NCBI RefSeq assembly: GCF_003286085.1
Contig: NW_020825289.1
Span: 11,284,001-11,348,000 of the forward strand
Length of the DNA stretch: 64,000 bases
DNA from: Drosophila persimilis
Taxonomy: Eukaryota > Arthropoda > Insecta > Diptera > Drosophilidae
Reading direction: 5' to 3'
A program made the translations under genes and the position numbers. Under the pieces are notes generated by a model, which worked only from the letters and a program-made list of their open reading frames with translations, had not been told where the DNA came from and made no database searches. This document shows positions 36,056-49,773 of the stretch, piece after piece (the first letter of the stretch is position 1; each line of letters opens with the position of its first letter).

Positions 36056-39000
36056 GCTGCGGCGGCGGCAGCTTCCAACGCTTCTGCCTGCAGGCCACGT
36101 CCGACGATGGGTCCAGCTCCGAGTTGGAGTCCAGCACAGCTTGAAATCGCCTTGGCGAAGTAAGAAATCATAGAGCGCAACTATTTTAGGCTTTTATAAA
36201 TGCTGAAAGGTGTTAACTGAGCGGCCGTTTCGCGCAGTGTAGCAGCCGCTGCGGCCCATCAACGCCGATGATTATGATGCATGACCAGAGGACACAGTGG
36301 GTTAGGAGTTGTGAGTGAAGAGAAGGGAGTTGGAGCGGAGTGGAGTGGCCTGGACCGGGACCTGCGTGTAGATCACATGTGGCGAGGCGGTGAACAAGTG
36401 AAAGAGATGCCGACGCCATGATGAACCCGATTGCTGCCTGGCCCATGGCTCACGGCTCACGGCCCGGCTGGGGCTGTCTTCATTTTGTTCCTGCGGTGGA
36501 TTGGCGCGGACATAATGAAAGCCCCATTACCCCTTGCCGGCGACCCCAAGACGACCGCCGGGGGCACAAGGAAACGAACGGCTTTGTCTAATTACATAAT
36601 GCAATGCAAATTGCTTTGGCCACGCCCCACTTCCATTTGCGTTGGCCACATCGCCGTTGCCATACAGCGAGCGGGCCCCGATTGCGAGACTTAACCCCAG
36701 CCGAGACCCCTGGGACCACCCAAAGTAATAACCAAATTAAAGCCAAAAAAAATGCACTCGATTTGCATGCCAATGAAAATACATTGAAATAGAAATAGCA
36801 AACAATGACAGACAGTTTTAAAAGAATATAAAATTGTGGAAAAAATCCACAAAACTGAAATGGAAATGCAGCGAAACACGGCCAACGAGCAGCGAGCACT
36901 GAGCAACGAGCCACAACTCTGAACCCCAGATCGTAACCGAAACCTTGACGTTCTAAAATGCCAATTATAACTGGCGCAAATACCCGTGCAAAAAGCTCAA
37001 AAGCCAAGCCAGCTTCTCCCAGCTTCGAGCTCACTCGCTGGCAAAAACAAAAAATATAACAAGAGGCAGCCAGCTTTATATTCACCATTGTACCTGGCCT
37101 TTGTGGATGTTTTTTTTCATCATTGGGGTTTCCAATGGGCTTTCGGCTGCAGGCCTTAAACAATATTTGTCCAGGGGGGGTAGGGAAACTCTGTCGGACA
37201 GGCACAAAGGCTTACCCAGTTGATTTGTCAGAGCCAAATCGTGACGGGGATATATATACACACATATATATGCCCATCAACTTGATTTGTGGAATGACAT
37301 TTTGGTAATGTCTCTGAATGGCCTAGCAATGTACGATTGAATACCGCAGTATTTATTGATATTTCTAAAAGAACAACTCGCGTAGCTTTACCTATGATAG
37401 CCATATCAATGGGTGGTTAAGATAAGAGTCTCACTCATACGACTTTTTTTGCAGCTAAGATAAGAGCTATCATCTCCAACTTTGTTTCATTCTCTAACAA
37501 ATTTATTTAGTCTACGATAGGGTAATCAGTATTCGAATAGAACATAATAGAATTTTCTTCTTATGGTGATTGACCCACCTTAGTTAGACGTTCCACTCAC
37601 AGGAGCTCGGTCCACTCGGACCGACCCCCAATATCACCAGCATTGAACTCGTTAAATATTCGACGGGTTTTTCCGAATGGAAATTTTGGCTTTAATCCTC
37701 CCAATTCCCCTCCTCTCCAGCAGCGCCTCCCTTGATTTAGTGGCCTGGTAATTGGCAATTGTTTGCTGTACGAAAATCAGAGTTTTTGTTTTGCCTAATT
37801 GAAGTTGCAATTATTGATTGGATGCAAATTGATTGGAAATTGCCTAGATGCCTTGTGGGGTCTACGTTTCGAATTCCGACTGGCAATTGATTGCACCTGT
37901 AGCCACCTGCACAAGTTCCCCAAGAGCCGGGTTAATGAGGCCCGAAAGGTGCACCAAGAGTGCCAGTTAAGGTGGAGTGGAGTGAAGTGGTGTGGAGAGG
38001 GTAAGCCAACTCGAGAATGATGTTATTCAAAACTCCTTTGGCAAACGAGTACTCGCATTGTGTGTCATGACAAATTTTCTGGGGTGCGTAGAGAACAGTC
38101 AAAAGACTGCATGCCGGCGGAAGTCAGACAACTCCGACTTGGAGTTGGAGTTGGATTTGGGGGTAAAGCAGATGCGTACGAGTATGTAAACGATAGGAGT
38201 TACAGACCCGGACGGAGAGGATGCCGCATGTTGGCGGCTGTGCGTGTCTGGCATGGCAAAAGTTTCGTTTGTCTGGCAAAAGTTTGGCCTCTAGTTTCGC
38301 CCTGTAGTCGAGATTCTTATGTTAATTGTTGGCATAGGTGGAAGTAATAAAACATTTCTATAACATTATCAAGAACCGCAAGTTCCGCAAGGGTTTCTGC
38401 ACAGACATGGGCCGTAATGAGCCACCACTCCAGGATGAGCACGAGTGCAGGCATATCAAATTAGTAGCCACTTGACGTGGAGGACTGTTACTCACTCGAA
38501 AACAGCCACAGCTGAGCTAACTAGTAGCTATATATAGAAAACCGAATCCATTTCATCATGCAAAATTATTTGGCTGCTTCATCAACAACAACCCATGAAC
38601 GTGTACGAGTGATCGTTCGATACAAAACAAAATCGAAACCAAAAATCAAACAAAAATTAGAAATCAAAAATCAATTCCCAGCCGCTGCTGCAGCTGCGTT
38701 GCTGCCATTATTGTTATTGTCAATGGTTATTATAATGTTTTACAACTGTTTCTGTCCGCACTGTCCGCGATCAACTGGCAAAAAACTAGACTCGAAGTGG
38801 TTCCGATTCGGGGTAATAACATATAAATGCCTATCACATGTGCCATGTTTCATGTTGCATGCTGAATGCTGCAGACCCACTTGATCCCCTCCCCGCGTCC
38901 ATTCGGGACATGTTTTGGCTAAGGAAAATTGCGCATTCGCCGCGTTGACCCACATGGGGCATGAAACGCACAAAAATGCTGACCGAAAAGAATGTTTCGG

Positions 39001-40542
39001 CTATATGTAGTTAAAGAGATTACCAGAGAGCGATACGGGGGGCTATGGGCTAAGTGTGTGCCCACATCGAGCGCAGGGAAAAATACTGCGAATGCAATTG
39101 GCAAATATAATTATGAACTAGCCGGGCAGCTTTATTTTCTACTAAGCGAGCAGTTTAATTGAATTTCCAGCGATTTATCAAGCAGTTATTGCATTCGAAT
39201 TTGTTTGCTACCGAAAATTGCTTTGACTGGCATTTGATTGATCCGCCCGGTTGATCCACCTCCTCTAAACACATTACCGCACTGCAGCGAAGTCGTGCCC
39301 AGCCATCATCCTCAACCAGATCCGTGGAAATCGCAGTGCTCAGATCTCCGTAAGAGGCTCTCCCACTCGCTGGCTGTCTTGAGGCCTTTTGCAGATACCG
39401 ATTTACGAGCATTTTCCGTGGCTGGGACAGAAAGTGAAAGGATTTACATGGCTGCAGCGAGGGGCCCAGCATTTTATTGGCCGTTTCGCTTTCGTTACCC
39501 TTTTTTACCGCCGTCGCAACGGAGTAAAGCCAGGCTGGGTCTAGCTTGCATGTCAAATTAATTGCTCGCCCAGACATTGGCTCTGGGTCTCTGTGACGTG
39601 TCGAGAAACGCTCGGAATGGCGGCAGGTGTCGGCCTACTCCTCCTCCTTCTCTCGAACAGGTACACTACATCTGATCGGGCAGCGTGTTGATTGAAAATG
39701 AAAAGTCGTCTGTGGCCGTTTGGCATTTGCCGGCGACCAAACATATACAACGAATACACATACATTCATATAGTGAAAGTGAGCCGTGCGCGAATAGACA
39801 GCGAATTTATTGCCCCCATTATCTAGGGTAAATGAGCAGTTAATCGCCCCAGTACCATACGCCAATCAGGTGGAAAACTCATGCAGGCATTAAGCCAGAC
39901 CAGGGCAATGAATAACTCCTTATTCGAAATGCCATTCATCGGCGGGAATCAATCGATTAGTGGCCAAAGGCTATTTGAAACACGATGGCTAGTAGGATTT
40001 CCGTGAGGAACTGCAAGTAAGACGCAACAGTACAATCTTAAGTTGATTGACTTCGATACAAAGTATCTTTTTGAGCCGAATTCAATACATATTCAGAGCT
40101 CGAATTCATATTAAAATGCACTCATGTGCTGCGTTATTTTAGCCACCATCTTCAATGCCGTAACCCCGTTTGAATCCAGTCAAAACGTGTGACTCTCTCC
40201 CTGCGCTGACTTCTGCCACTTGCTATCCGGCCAGGTGTCAAAAAATCCAGCTTTGTTGACAAATTTTTGAGGCGTATCATTGGCGTATTAATTTGTACGA
40301 ATCGTTTGCATAATTTCCACATTAATATACTAATAATTCCCTGCCGACGGGGTCCAGCCGTGCCCAGAAGGCACCGCTGGCTGCATATTAATTTCCATCA
40401 TAAATTACCGAAAAAGAAAACCTAATAAAGAGTTGTCACAGAACCCAAAAGAATATACATATATTGAAAAAGTAAGAAGTCGACTGCCATTTATTATGTG
40501 GGTTACAAATTCTAGGACTGGTTCCCCTTCTATCAGAAGCCA

Positions 40543-40564
40543 TGTGTGTGTGTGTGTGTGTGTG
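40543..40564. repeat. (TG)11 microsatellite
   Basis: Perfect TG run. Confidence 0.9.
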
Positions 40565-41667
40565 TCCGTGTGAGCCAGCATGTCTATAAAATATTAAAAT
40601 TATATTTCATTTGCAATTGTCGCCAGCCAGCAGTTGGCGGAGCAAGAAGTCGTATTATTGCAAACGTTCGTTTCGTTCTTTTGGCGCCTTTGTTTGAAAT
40701 ATAATAAATGTCTGCCACGGAAGGCAGGCAGGCTTGCTGTGGCACCCCGCCCAGAGAACGGGTCCAAATTTATGCCACATACGAGAGTTTGTATGAATTG
40801 TGACCTGTCAGCGGCTAAGCGGGTCCGGCCAGAGATTTTTATACGTGAATTTATATGCGAAACACTTTCTGATTGCCACCAAAAAATTGTTCGCGCTTTG
40901 CAAATGACATTTAATGGACACTTTGGCCAGAGAGCTTGTGAATTAGATTGAAAATGTAATCAAATCGTTTGAGCGGCCACTTCTTTAGTTCGCTTTTATG
41001 GTCCTGATTTATGGGTGGGTGATTGTGGTTCGTTAAAGTTGTCGAGCATGCAAAGGACAACGGCTATGTTCCACGTGTGATCTGACTAAGATGTCGTATG
41101 ATAAAGCTAATCGTGGAATGAAATGTTGAGTGATTTTCGGTCTGATTACCATATATTGTTCGATTCTTCAGATAGTCGTCAAAACAAGGCCGTAAATCCC
41201 ACTTTGTCAGGTTGACTCTTTGGTAAACCTTGTCACGCACTCAAAGGCTCCCCGTAATTACCTAAAATAAGCGAGAAAAATAAGTTGAAAAATTTAAATT
41301 AAATATGAAACGTCCAACTGATTTGCATAATGTGCAAGAGAAAACAACGAAATGTCAAAACGAAATATGGAAATGACCAAAAGCCTCGCCCCAACACGAC
41401 CGCCATATACATAATTAGTTTCTGACACCTCGAAAATATCCCCCGGGTCCGCATAGCAATGAGTACACGAGTATAAATAAATATTAGAGGTACATAATCG
41501 TATTATCGTTACGGCCGATGATGTATAGAAAATAAACATGTTTGGAGATGGCTGGCATGGGATGCGCGTTGCCTGGATTCGGTGTGGAGGAATGACAACT
41601 TAACATAAAATAACTATTAAATGCTGCAAAAGGGTTTTGCTGCTCAAGTTGTCCTCCGCGCCTGTCG

Positions 41668-41703
41668 GCTGCTGCTGCTGCTGCTACTGATGCTGCTTCT
41701 TCT
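41668..41703. repeat. (GCT)n microsatellite
   Basis: Six perfect GCT triplets followed by imperfect ones. Confidence 0.85.
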
Positions 41704-42394
41704 GCTGTGTCCTTATGACAACTCTGTCCGACTACTGCCACAAAAAGTGGCAGACAGGCAGGCATAAATCAATGTTTCTCGGCGAGCAGTTGACGTACTC
41801 GATTGTCGATGGTTGATGGTCGATGCTCGAATGATCGCTGGCTGGAACGAGCGTGCCATAAATTATTGGATATTTGACAGTAGAGCTCATGTAATGAGAG
41901 AGAGAGATCACCAACTGCTTAATTGATAAGTTTTTGTCTCCGTCCAGGACTGGTCTGTCCGTCTGTTCTGCTCTCCGGGACCTTATCACTGGTCGTGTGA
42001 CTGCGTGATGTATTGTTAGCCGTGACCAAATCGTGTAATAAGCCGTCCCATAAAATTGCCAACTTCGCGGAGATAATGGCTTCGAACTAAACAACTGTCT
42101 GATGGTTTATCGCCCCTGTTAATCTGGCGACATTATGTCAAACAAGGACAGGCCATGGAGAGTGTGTTTGTGATATGGGCCCACGGACGCGTCCGCTCTG
42201 TGATCCGGCTCGAGGTCCAGAGGTCCCGGGCTCCAGAGCTCCACAGCCATCTCCTTCTCGCCAAAATGATCGATTGCGCGCAAACGCATTGACATATCGA
42301 CATGAATCTTGCATTATTAAGCAACGCCAGGAATTTTAAATGAAGACCGAGACGAACATCCAGCTATGCACCTCGCAGCATCTGACATTGGCAA

Positions 42395-42420
42395 CTGTTG
42401 CTGTTGCTGTTGCTGTCGCT
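42395..42420. repeat. (CTGTTG)n repeat
   Basis: Four near-perfect hexamers. Confidence 0.85.
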
Positions 42421-42498
42421 GCCGTTTAGCTGCGATTGTTATCGTAATGATGCGTTCGAAGGAAAAGCAAAGGCGAAGGCAAACGCATTCCACACTCA

Positions 42499-42540
42499 CC
42501 ATCGCCGTTGCCATCGCCATCGCCTTCGCCGTCGCCGTCA
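42499..42540. repeat. (CCATCG/CCGTCG)n repeat
   Basis: Seven imperfect hexamers that produce false frames on both strands. Confidence 0.85.
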
Positions 42541-44734
42541 CATTCACACGCCGTCCGGGAAAGGAAAGCCTGGACAGGAAGGGCTCGTGAGCCCTGGGAC
42601 GACGAGCAATGCGAGAAAATTAATAATTTCGCATCGACACCCAATTGGCAGAGCCTTCTGTGCCGTCACAATGACAACCGGCTGATAATAAATTATATTT
42701 TATTTCTTTTCAATGCTAATGCAATGACAGGCCGCAAATTACAGTCCTTATTCCTATTTGCGGATGTTCAGGTGTTCCCGCAGCCATTTTGGTTGTATTT
42801 AGAAGAGGAATCTGTGTACCCTCCCCATCTGGTAAACCTATGCTCAGAGATTTTTGAATACCGTGCAATGCATTTACACATTCTGAGCGTGTAAATATGC
42901 TGGATAAACACACTCCAACTCCCTTGATTGATTGGCGCTATACCCAATCCGAAATTGAAGTCATAATTGAAATGCAAATCGCAGTATTAGCTGGCCAGTT
43001 CGATTCGAAAATGCAAAATAATGAGCCTGCGCCAATATTTGTCTCCGCAATTAATATATTCAAATATGGTCGAGCTTCTATCTGCATTTCGTTTTATAAT
43101 AAGTGCGTGCGTGACATTTGGTTAAAAATAATTCTGTATTTCCCTGTCAGTCAGTCTGTCCCGGCACGATTATATCAGCAGTACAATAAGTCCAATCAAT
43201 CAAACTGTTAATTAAGTTACACGCAGTTGATTGTTTTTTTGTTTAACCACTGTTGTTACACAGGGTATATCTAATTTGAGGAGAGGTTTGTCACAGGAAG
43301 AGAAGGTGAATAATGTTGCCAAGATTTGTATACCCGATGTGCAGGTATCATATCAGTGTTGCATACTATTATCTGTACAACCGAAAACGAGTTATTATCC
43401 AGCTGAGTGTCTCTATGGGTGTTCACCGATTCGATTTTTAATTTCTGTCAAATGGTTTCTCTGTCGCTTCAAAATACCTACTATATGAGAGCATTAGTGC
43501 TTTATGTTGAACTATTTGCAATGAAATTAATTTCGAATTGTTATTACCAACAGATATAATTTGTTTTGCCAAATAATATTTCCCCGAGTCCATAAGTGGA
43601 ACCACCGTTCACAGGGATTCCAAATGACATACGAATATCATATACTAGTATGTACATATTCCTTGTATGTGCATTCGATACTTCAAATATTTATTTGCAC
43701 GCATCGAACAAATCCAATTTAAGCTACAGACAATAGTAATCAATTATGCAATTGGCAATTCAGTGCAGCCCAATATCGGAGTGATCCGTCCCAACCAAAT
43801 CAATCCAAGCCAAACTAAACCCCTCTCTAACCCATTCAACTCTTTGGCCTGTCGGACTTTGCCAACTGTGTCAGCTGTCAATTGCATGGGACAGGCATCA
43901 CATTTGCATGCTGGGCTCGCTCTGTGCAGCAAGGTGGCACGGACCAGATACCCCAGAATGATATAGAAGTTATATGCAAGCAAGGGTACTGAAAAATTAA
44001 GTAGCCCGGGAGATGTATGGGGTCCGGCAGCAGGAGGACAACTGCAGGACTCGGACAGAGCCAATCCTAAGAAAGCCGAAGCGCCGCTTTCCAGCTGATT
44101 TCTTGTTGTGCTGTTCTTTGTTTCGGCCTTTTATTTGGACCGACTTGGGTGCACTTTGCGATTTGTCAAAGAGCGCAATGTGGCCAAGAGAAATGTCTGG
44201 GCAAGTTTTCTGGAGGGCTGCAACTTGGCTGCCAAAGCCAGCTAAAGTTGCTTTGCTTAGAATTTATCTACTGTCAGCTGTCTGACCAGCCCTGGTCGCC
44301 CTTCAGTCGCCTCGCCCCTCCCCGCCGGGAACATTAAAAAAGTTATGACAGTGTCCTTGTTGACTGCGTTACAATTCTTTTTCTGCTCTGCTACTACTGC
44401 TTCTTGGGCAGGCTTGGCCATTGTTTGGCAGCAAATTCTTGGCCAGTTGTTTTCCCAGATTGTTGTTTATTTGTTTACGGCCAGCCAGGAGCAACTTTTG
44501 ATGTCCTGGCAAAAGACTACCACTCTCCCACTCTCTCCAGCGCGGGTGTCTGGCTCTTACCCGTAATGTCAGAAGTTTTATGCATCCTTGGATGCTCGAC
44601 TGGCATTCACTTGAGATTTATGGGTTGGAGCTTTCGCTCCCACCATTGCCTTGGTCAATGACAGCCATAAACATTTTATATGAAATGCCCTCTCAGCGCA
44701 GTGCTGCAACGCCCTCGGAGCTCATTAGCCACAT

Positions 44735-44780
44735 GCAGGAGCAGGAGCAGGAGCGGGAGCAGAAACAGTAGCAGCAGCAG
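44735..44780. repeat. (GGAGCA)n and (AGC)n repeat
   Basis: Hexamers followed by CAG triplets. Confidence 0.8.
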
Positions 44781-44903
44781 ATGAGGCTGGGGATGAGCAG
44801 AAGCAGCAGCCAGTGACCCAGGCAGAACCAGTTGTGGAACGATGTGACATGATTGCGGACAGATTGCAATATAAACCCGAGCCAGCCACTGCATCTCCAC
44901 CGT

Positions 44904-44946
44904 AGCAGCAGCAGCAGCACCACCACCACCAGCACCAGAAGCAGCA
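44904..44946. repeat. (AGC)n adjoining (CCA)n
   Basis: Compound triplet repeat. Confidence 0.85.
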
Positions 44947-45050
44947 ACTGGCACATAAAACACAGGTCCGCACAAGTTGTCAACCAGTTGGCAGCTGCAC
45001 GGAAACATTTGCTTCCTTAAACAGTTGGCCAAACACAGTGTGCACTAGTC

Positions 45051-45105
45051 CAAGACCAAGTCCGAGTACGAGTCCGAGTCCAAGAGCAAGACCACGAGCA
45101 AGTCC
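45051..45105. repeat. Imperfect (AAGTCC/GAGTCC)n array
   Basis: About nine degenerate hexamers. Confidence 0.8.
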
Positions 45106-46914
45106 AATGCCAATGTCGATGGCTTAAATTATGGTCAATGGAATTTTTATAGATTTTCCAAAGGCCCAAAGAGCTAAGGAGCTAGTTGTGGCGGAGCTGC
45201 TGGACCGCACAAAAAGTGTGCAACAAAATTAAATGCATTTCATAATTTCTGCAGCAGCCTGGAGATGTCTGGGTCCGTGTCTGAGAGTCGATGCTCCTCG
45301 TAGGGGCACCCGTTCTGTTGGGGCTGCGGCTGGGGCTGGGGCCGCGGCTGCGGTCGCTTTTGGCTGCGGCAAGTGCAACATTGTCTGTCTGTTAACTTAT
45401 TGACACCCATATTTGGGATTGAATCATTAAAGCCAGTTTAGCTGCGCCTCTCTGGCTCTCTGGCTCCCGGGCTCCCTGGCCAGCGATCTATGTATGTATC
45501 TGCCCCATTACCGTCCCGCTGCGATCTGTCCGCAGCCCGTTTAGGCCTTGTTTATTTGGCTATTGTCTTGGCCGTTTTAGACAAATTTTATTGGTTTACG
45601 CACGCGTACTGACGTTGACAATGTGACCTTGTCAGCATTAGTGACAAGCGGCCAAAGCTGTTATCATATTTCTCTAGCGGAATTGGATTCAATCGGTTTT
45701 GGTTTGCTTCGTTTTTGGTATGGGAAAGAGACTAAATGGCTCAAAGAGAGAGGATATTTTAGGATGAGCGCCCGCTAAGCCTCTTTAGAGCGTCTATTAG
45801 TGTTGGTAAAGCGTCATTTTAGTGTTGCGAATGACCGCATAACTCTGCAGAGGAAATATTGATGGATCTGGAATATCTACAATTTATCAATGACATCTCA
45901 ACCCATTTGAACCAAATTGAAGCAATTAATGCCACACTAACAATGGGAAACAAATCAAGTTCCAGTTGTGTTCATTTTGATTGCATACCTAGCATTATTA
46001 CACCGCCCAAAGGGGCACAGGTACAGCACAGCTATCAAAACGATCTAATGAGGCACTTAATTTGCCTGCCACATTGCCATGCTGCCGGGGTGGCATTGAG
46101 CGTAGGTAGTCCGACAATCACACCTATCTAATAACTTCATTAACCAATCAATCAACCCGGCAACACACGACTCCCGGCAGTACAATGAGTCATACAGTCA
46201 AATCGGTGGCACACGTGAGTGGCCCCCAACAAAGAAGAGCCCGCAGAAAGCTGAAGAAGTTTGTTGTTTTCGCAATGTGGTTGCAAGTGCAGCCGAAAGC
46301 ACAGCATAACGGAGCTTAAAAGCCCCGCAAGCTTCCACGAATGCATGCAATGCTCGGCGCTGCTCGGTCACTTCCGGCTCGGCGGCACGAATGCACACGA
46401 ACGCGAGCATATGTGGAGAAAAGCTCCTATGTGCGTGGGAGCCACGGAGAGATAGAGAGAGCGTCGGAGAGTGTGGGTTAGTTTCCCGGCCGCATGCACA
46501 TAAGCTCATTTCCGCTCACTCTCCCACGCTCCCGACTGGTTGGGCAGGGGCTGTCAAAAAGATACCGGAAGTAGGAAATTCGGGTACAAAATGCATTTCG
46601 TGTGCGCCAACATTTCCGTTACGGACGCCGCTAACAGAGCCGCAACAGTACCGGAGCCGAGAGCCCTGATAGCCGGACACTGGAGCACCGTTTAGGCCGC
46701 GGCAACAGAGCAGGCAGGCAACAACAGATCACACACACACAAATACAGAGACATGTGCGTAGGCCATGTAACGGTTAAATGCACTCGTGTGTGAGCTTGG
46801 AACATGTTGGCCGTATGGTTCTTGTCACGGCTAAGCCCGTAATACGGTTTGACGGAAATGCATTTTGAAATCGCACAGAGATTTTCCCGCCCCCACTCGA
46901 AATAAATTGTATGA

Positions 46915-46940
46915 GCTGCTGCCGCTGCTGCTGCTGCTGT
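46915..46940. repeat. (CTG)n microsatellite
   Basis: Interrupted CTG run. Confidence 0.88.
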
Positions 46941-47978
46941 TCTCTCTTTAAATTCGTCAAATTGCAAAGTGCAACAAAAGCTAGAAGCATTTCAGGCACT
47001 GGTCTACCTTGACGAGGGATCGAGAATGTTTAAAGAAACTTGTGTGACAAATTGCATGCGATGAATGAGGCGACTGGCAGAACTCAATAAAAAAGGTTGT
47101 TAGGAGCGTGACCTGGAACGTGAAACGCTGTTGAATCGATAGAATAGTCAAAGGTCTTTGAGCATAAAGTGCATTAAAAACATTTTTGATGTGTAAACAA
47201 TTTTGTCTTATTTAATATTTCTAAATGAAGTGAATATATAGTCTGTCCTCATCCTTCTTTCTCTTGGTAAGCCCTCATTGTGGTGGTGGTGTTGCCAATG
47301 GAAGGGTAGTTGGTCCGCATTTTTTCCCAAGTCAAGGATTGGCATAGCCGCCAGCTGTTCCTAGATAAACCCTTCCAGTTCCCGCTCCAACCCGCCCCTT
47401 TGGCAGGGCGAATCCTTTAAGTAGTTTTGTGTTATTTGAATATAAATACTCATTTAATTAGCAACGCTGCTGAGAGACTGACTGGCAGACCTTTGATCTC
47501 TCCAGCAAATGTGTAAATATTTGACATTAATTACAAGTTGTATGCAGCCCCACATCGCTGCCCCTCACATTGTAGCCCTCGCCATCAGGCAGCTCAGACA
47601 GCTCAGGCAGCTTGTGGCGGCAATAACTGGAAAATTTATTTAATATTCACTTATGAAGCCTGCTGGGATGCTGAAGTTGCGACGGTGGCAAATTGCTTAA
47701 GCGCTTATTTGTCAACTACGACGTGGGCGGGTGGGCCGCATCCACAGGCCTATAAATTATATACATTATGTATATAGGCAGTGAGAACTCATTAATAGGA
47801 AGTATACGTAAGTACGCCGACTCAGACGCAGCCGACTCTTAACCCATCACGGCATCAATTATTCAGGCGGCACGCGACGGCGACGGCGACAGACGAGAAA
47901 TGGCCGCCAGCAAAATGGCGGCAATGTGGAGTCCTTACCGTTACTCACTTGGGAAATCATGTGCGTGCCTCTGTGTTT

Positions 47979-47999
47979 GTGTGTGTGTGTGTGTGTGTG
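47979..47999. repeat. (GT)10 microsatellite
   Basis: Perfect GT run. Confidence 0.9.
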
Positions 48000-49272
48000 A
48001 GAGGTTGGAGGATCAGAGCTTTTGGGGTGCGTGGTTGGTAAACAGCTTGAAAGCCCCAAAAGTTTACCCCCTGTCCATCGATGGAACTTCCAAAAATAAA
48101 CAGTCAACTACTCGAAAGTGTGGATGTGGAGGCGGTTGCACTTGCAAAATGAGTACCCAAGTAATGGAAATGCTTTGTACACAGCCAAGGGGATTTCCCC
48201 GATGATACAGTCCACAAGTGGTAGTCATATTTACTCGTACATATTATATCTTAAAGGAATTGCAACTTATTGCAATACTACATTGATTTGCATGAACAGA
48301 GCAACTGTCTCAGCTATAAGTAGTTTTAATTCAATTAATTATTTACCTTCGGACAGAGGACAGTGTTACAGTGCACTGCTACATATTTCATTCAGTTCTA
48401 GGCATGTTTTGCTAATGATGAATAATGAGCGTTAACCAGCAGATAATTGCTCGCTTGTGTGAAATATAACACTGTAAATTAATCTACCGGGTGGGTAGAG
48501 ACAAGCCATTGCACATGTCCGGCACTCAAGAATTATCTAATGAACTTCAATCCTACACTTTTGTTTTCTGTGAAATGGCCTTGGTCCAACCAAAAGCGAA
48601 ACTAGCGAAATATTATCGTAACTATTTAGTTCTGAATATTTGTAGGCACTGTTCACTTCTTGAACACGAGCAAACACTCATCTGGAGCTATATTTTATAT
48701 ATATTTTATCCATTCTAGACAGCCCTTTCCATGCACTGGAAGCCCAACCTCCGTTTACTTTTAGCCCCAACCTCAACGGCCACATCTAAAGAGGTCTGCA
48801 TCTGCATCGCGGCCTGAAATTTACTCTGACCATTCGGCGTTTAACATGCACTAAATTCATCGCTGGCCACATCTTCACATGGACCGGGCCAGGAGTCGCT
48901 GCCCCTTTCGCCCCATTAATTTACGCGCACTTTGCAAGCACTTTGGCTGGTAGATGCTGCGCGATGCTTATCTGGCGGATTAAACCTATATCATTTCATT
49001 ATTATTCGGCGGCTAACGGTGGACCATGGGGCGCTCCCTTTGGTGGGTAACATTTCTAAATTAATTAGCAACCCGGCGATGGCGGTGGCGGTGGCTGAGC
49101 TAAAGGCTTGGCTCCTCTCCGGTTCGGTTCGGTTGAGCAACAATTTTTGACAGCATCAGCCAAAAACAACAGCAGAAAATGCTGGAAAAAAAAGAAAAAA
49201 TAAAAAAGAAAAGCCAGTTAACATTTCGGTAGTCGGAGGCTCTCTCTTATCTTTGGGCCACACGATGCCGGG

Positions 49273-49291
49273 CGACGTCGACGACGACGAC
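49273..49291. repeat. (GAC)n repeat
   Basis: GACGTCGACGACGACGAC. Confidence 0.85.
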
Positions 49292-49727
49292 AATTTATTG
49301 ACAAGACAATGGCGCTCAACGTATGTAATTAATCTCGACATAATCTGAGTAGATAATTTTTGCAGCTCGTTGTTTGCTGCCACCGCCAGCGATGTTGGTT
49401 GGGCTCTTGTTTTTGTTGCTGTTGCCTGTTTGTGCCTGTTGGCGGTCTATTTTGGTGTGTGTTTGTCTCCTCGTCGCCCGCTTTGGTCATGTTCTTTTAT
49501 AGCCGCTCCTGTGCCGGGCCCTGTCAGCTTTATGAAGTGCACATGCATCCCATATAGAGGGCCAGGGACAACCAGCGATATTGTCCTTTTACGGCATTCC
49601 CCCACATTGCTGGCCTTTTTCAATTAAGTAAAATGCAACAAATGCAATCTGCAAAGAAATGCATTCCATAAAGTGGAGAGAATGCCTTTTTCCGCCAGCT
49701 TTTGTGGGCTGTTCGTCGAATCTTTTC

Positions 49728-49773
49728 TGGGCCTGGGCCTGGGCTTGGACCTGGGCTCGGGCCTGGGCTCGGG
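49728..49773. repeat. (GGGCCT/GGGCTC)n hexamer array
   Basis: Seven to eight imperfect GC-rich hexamers that create a false alternating Ala-Gln frame on the minus strand. Confidence 0.85.

Noticed and set aside
36588..37205. 205-codon minus-strand frame
   Set aside because: No domain, poor composition, no start context and no splice partner. Consistent with chance over 64 kb.
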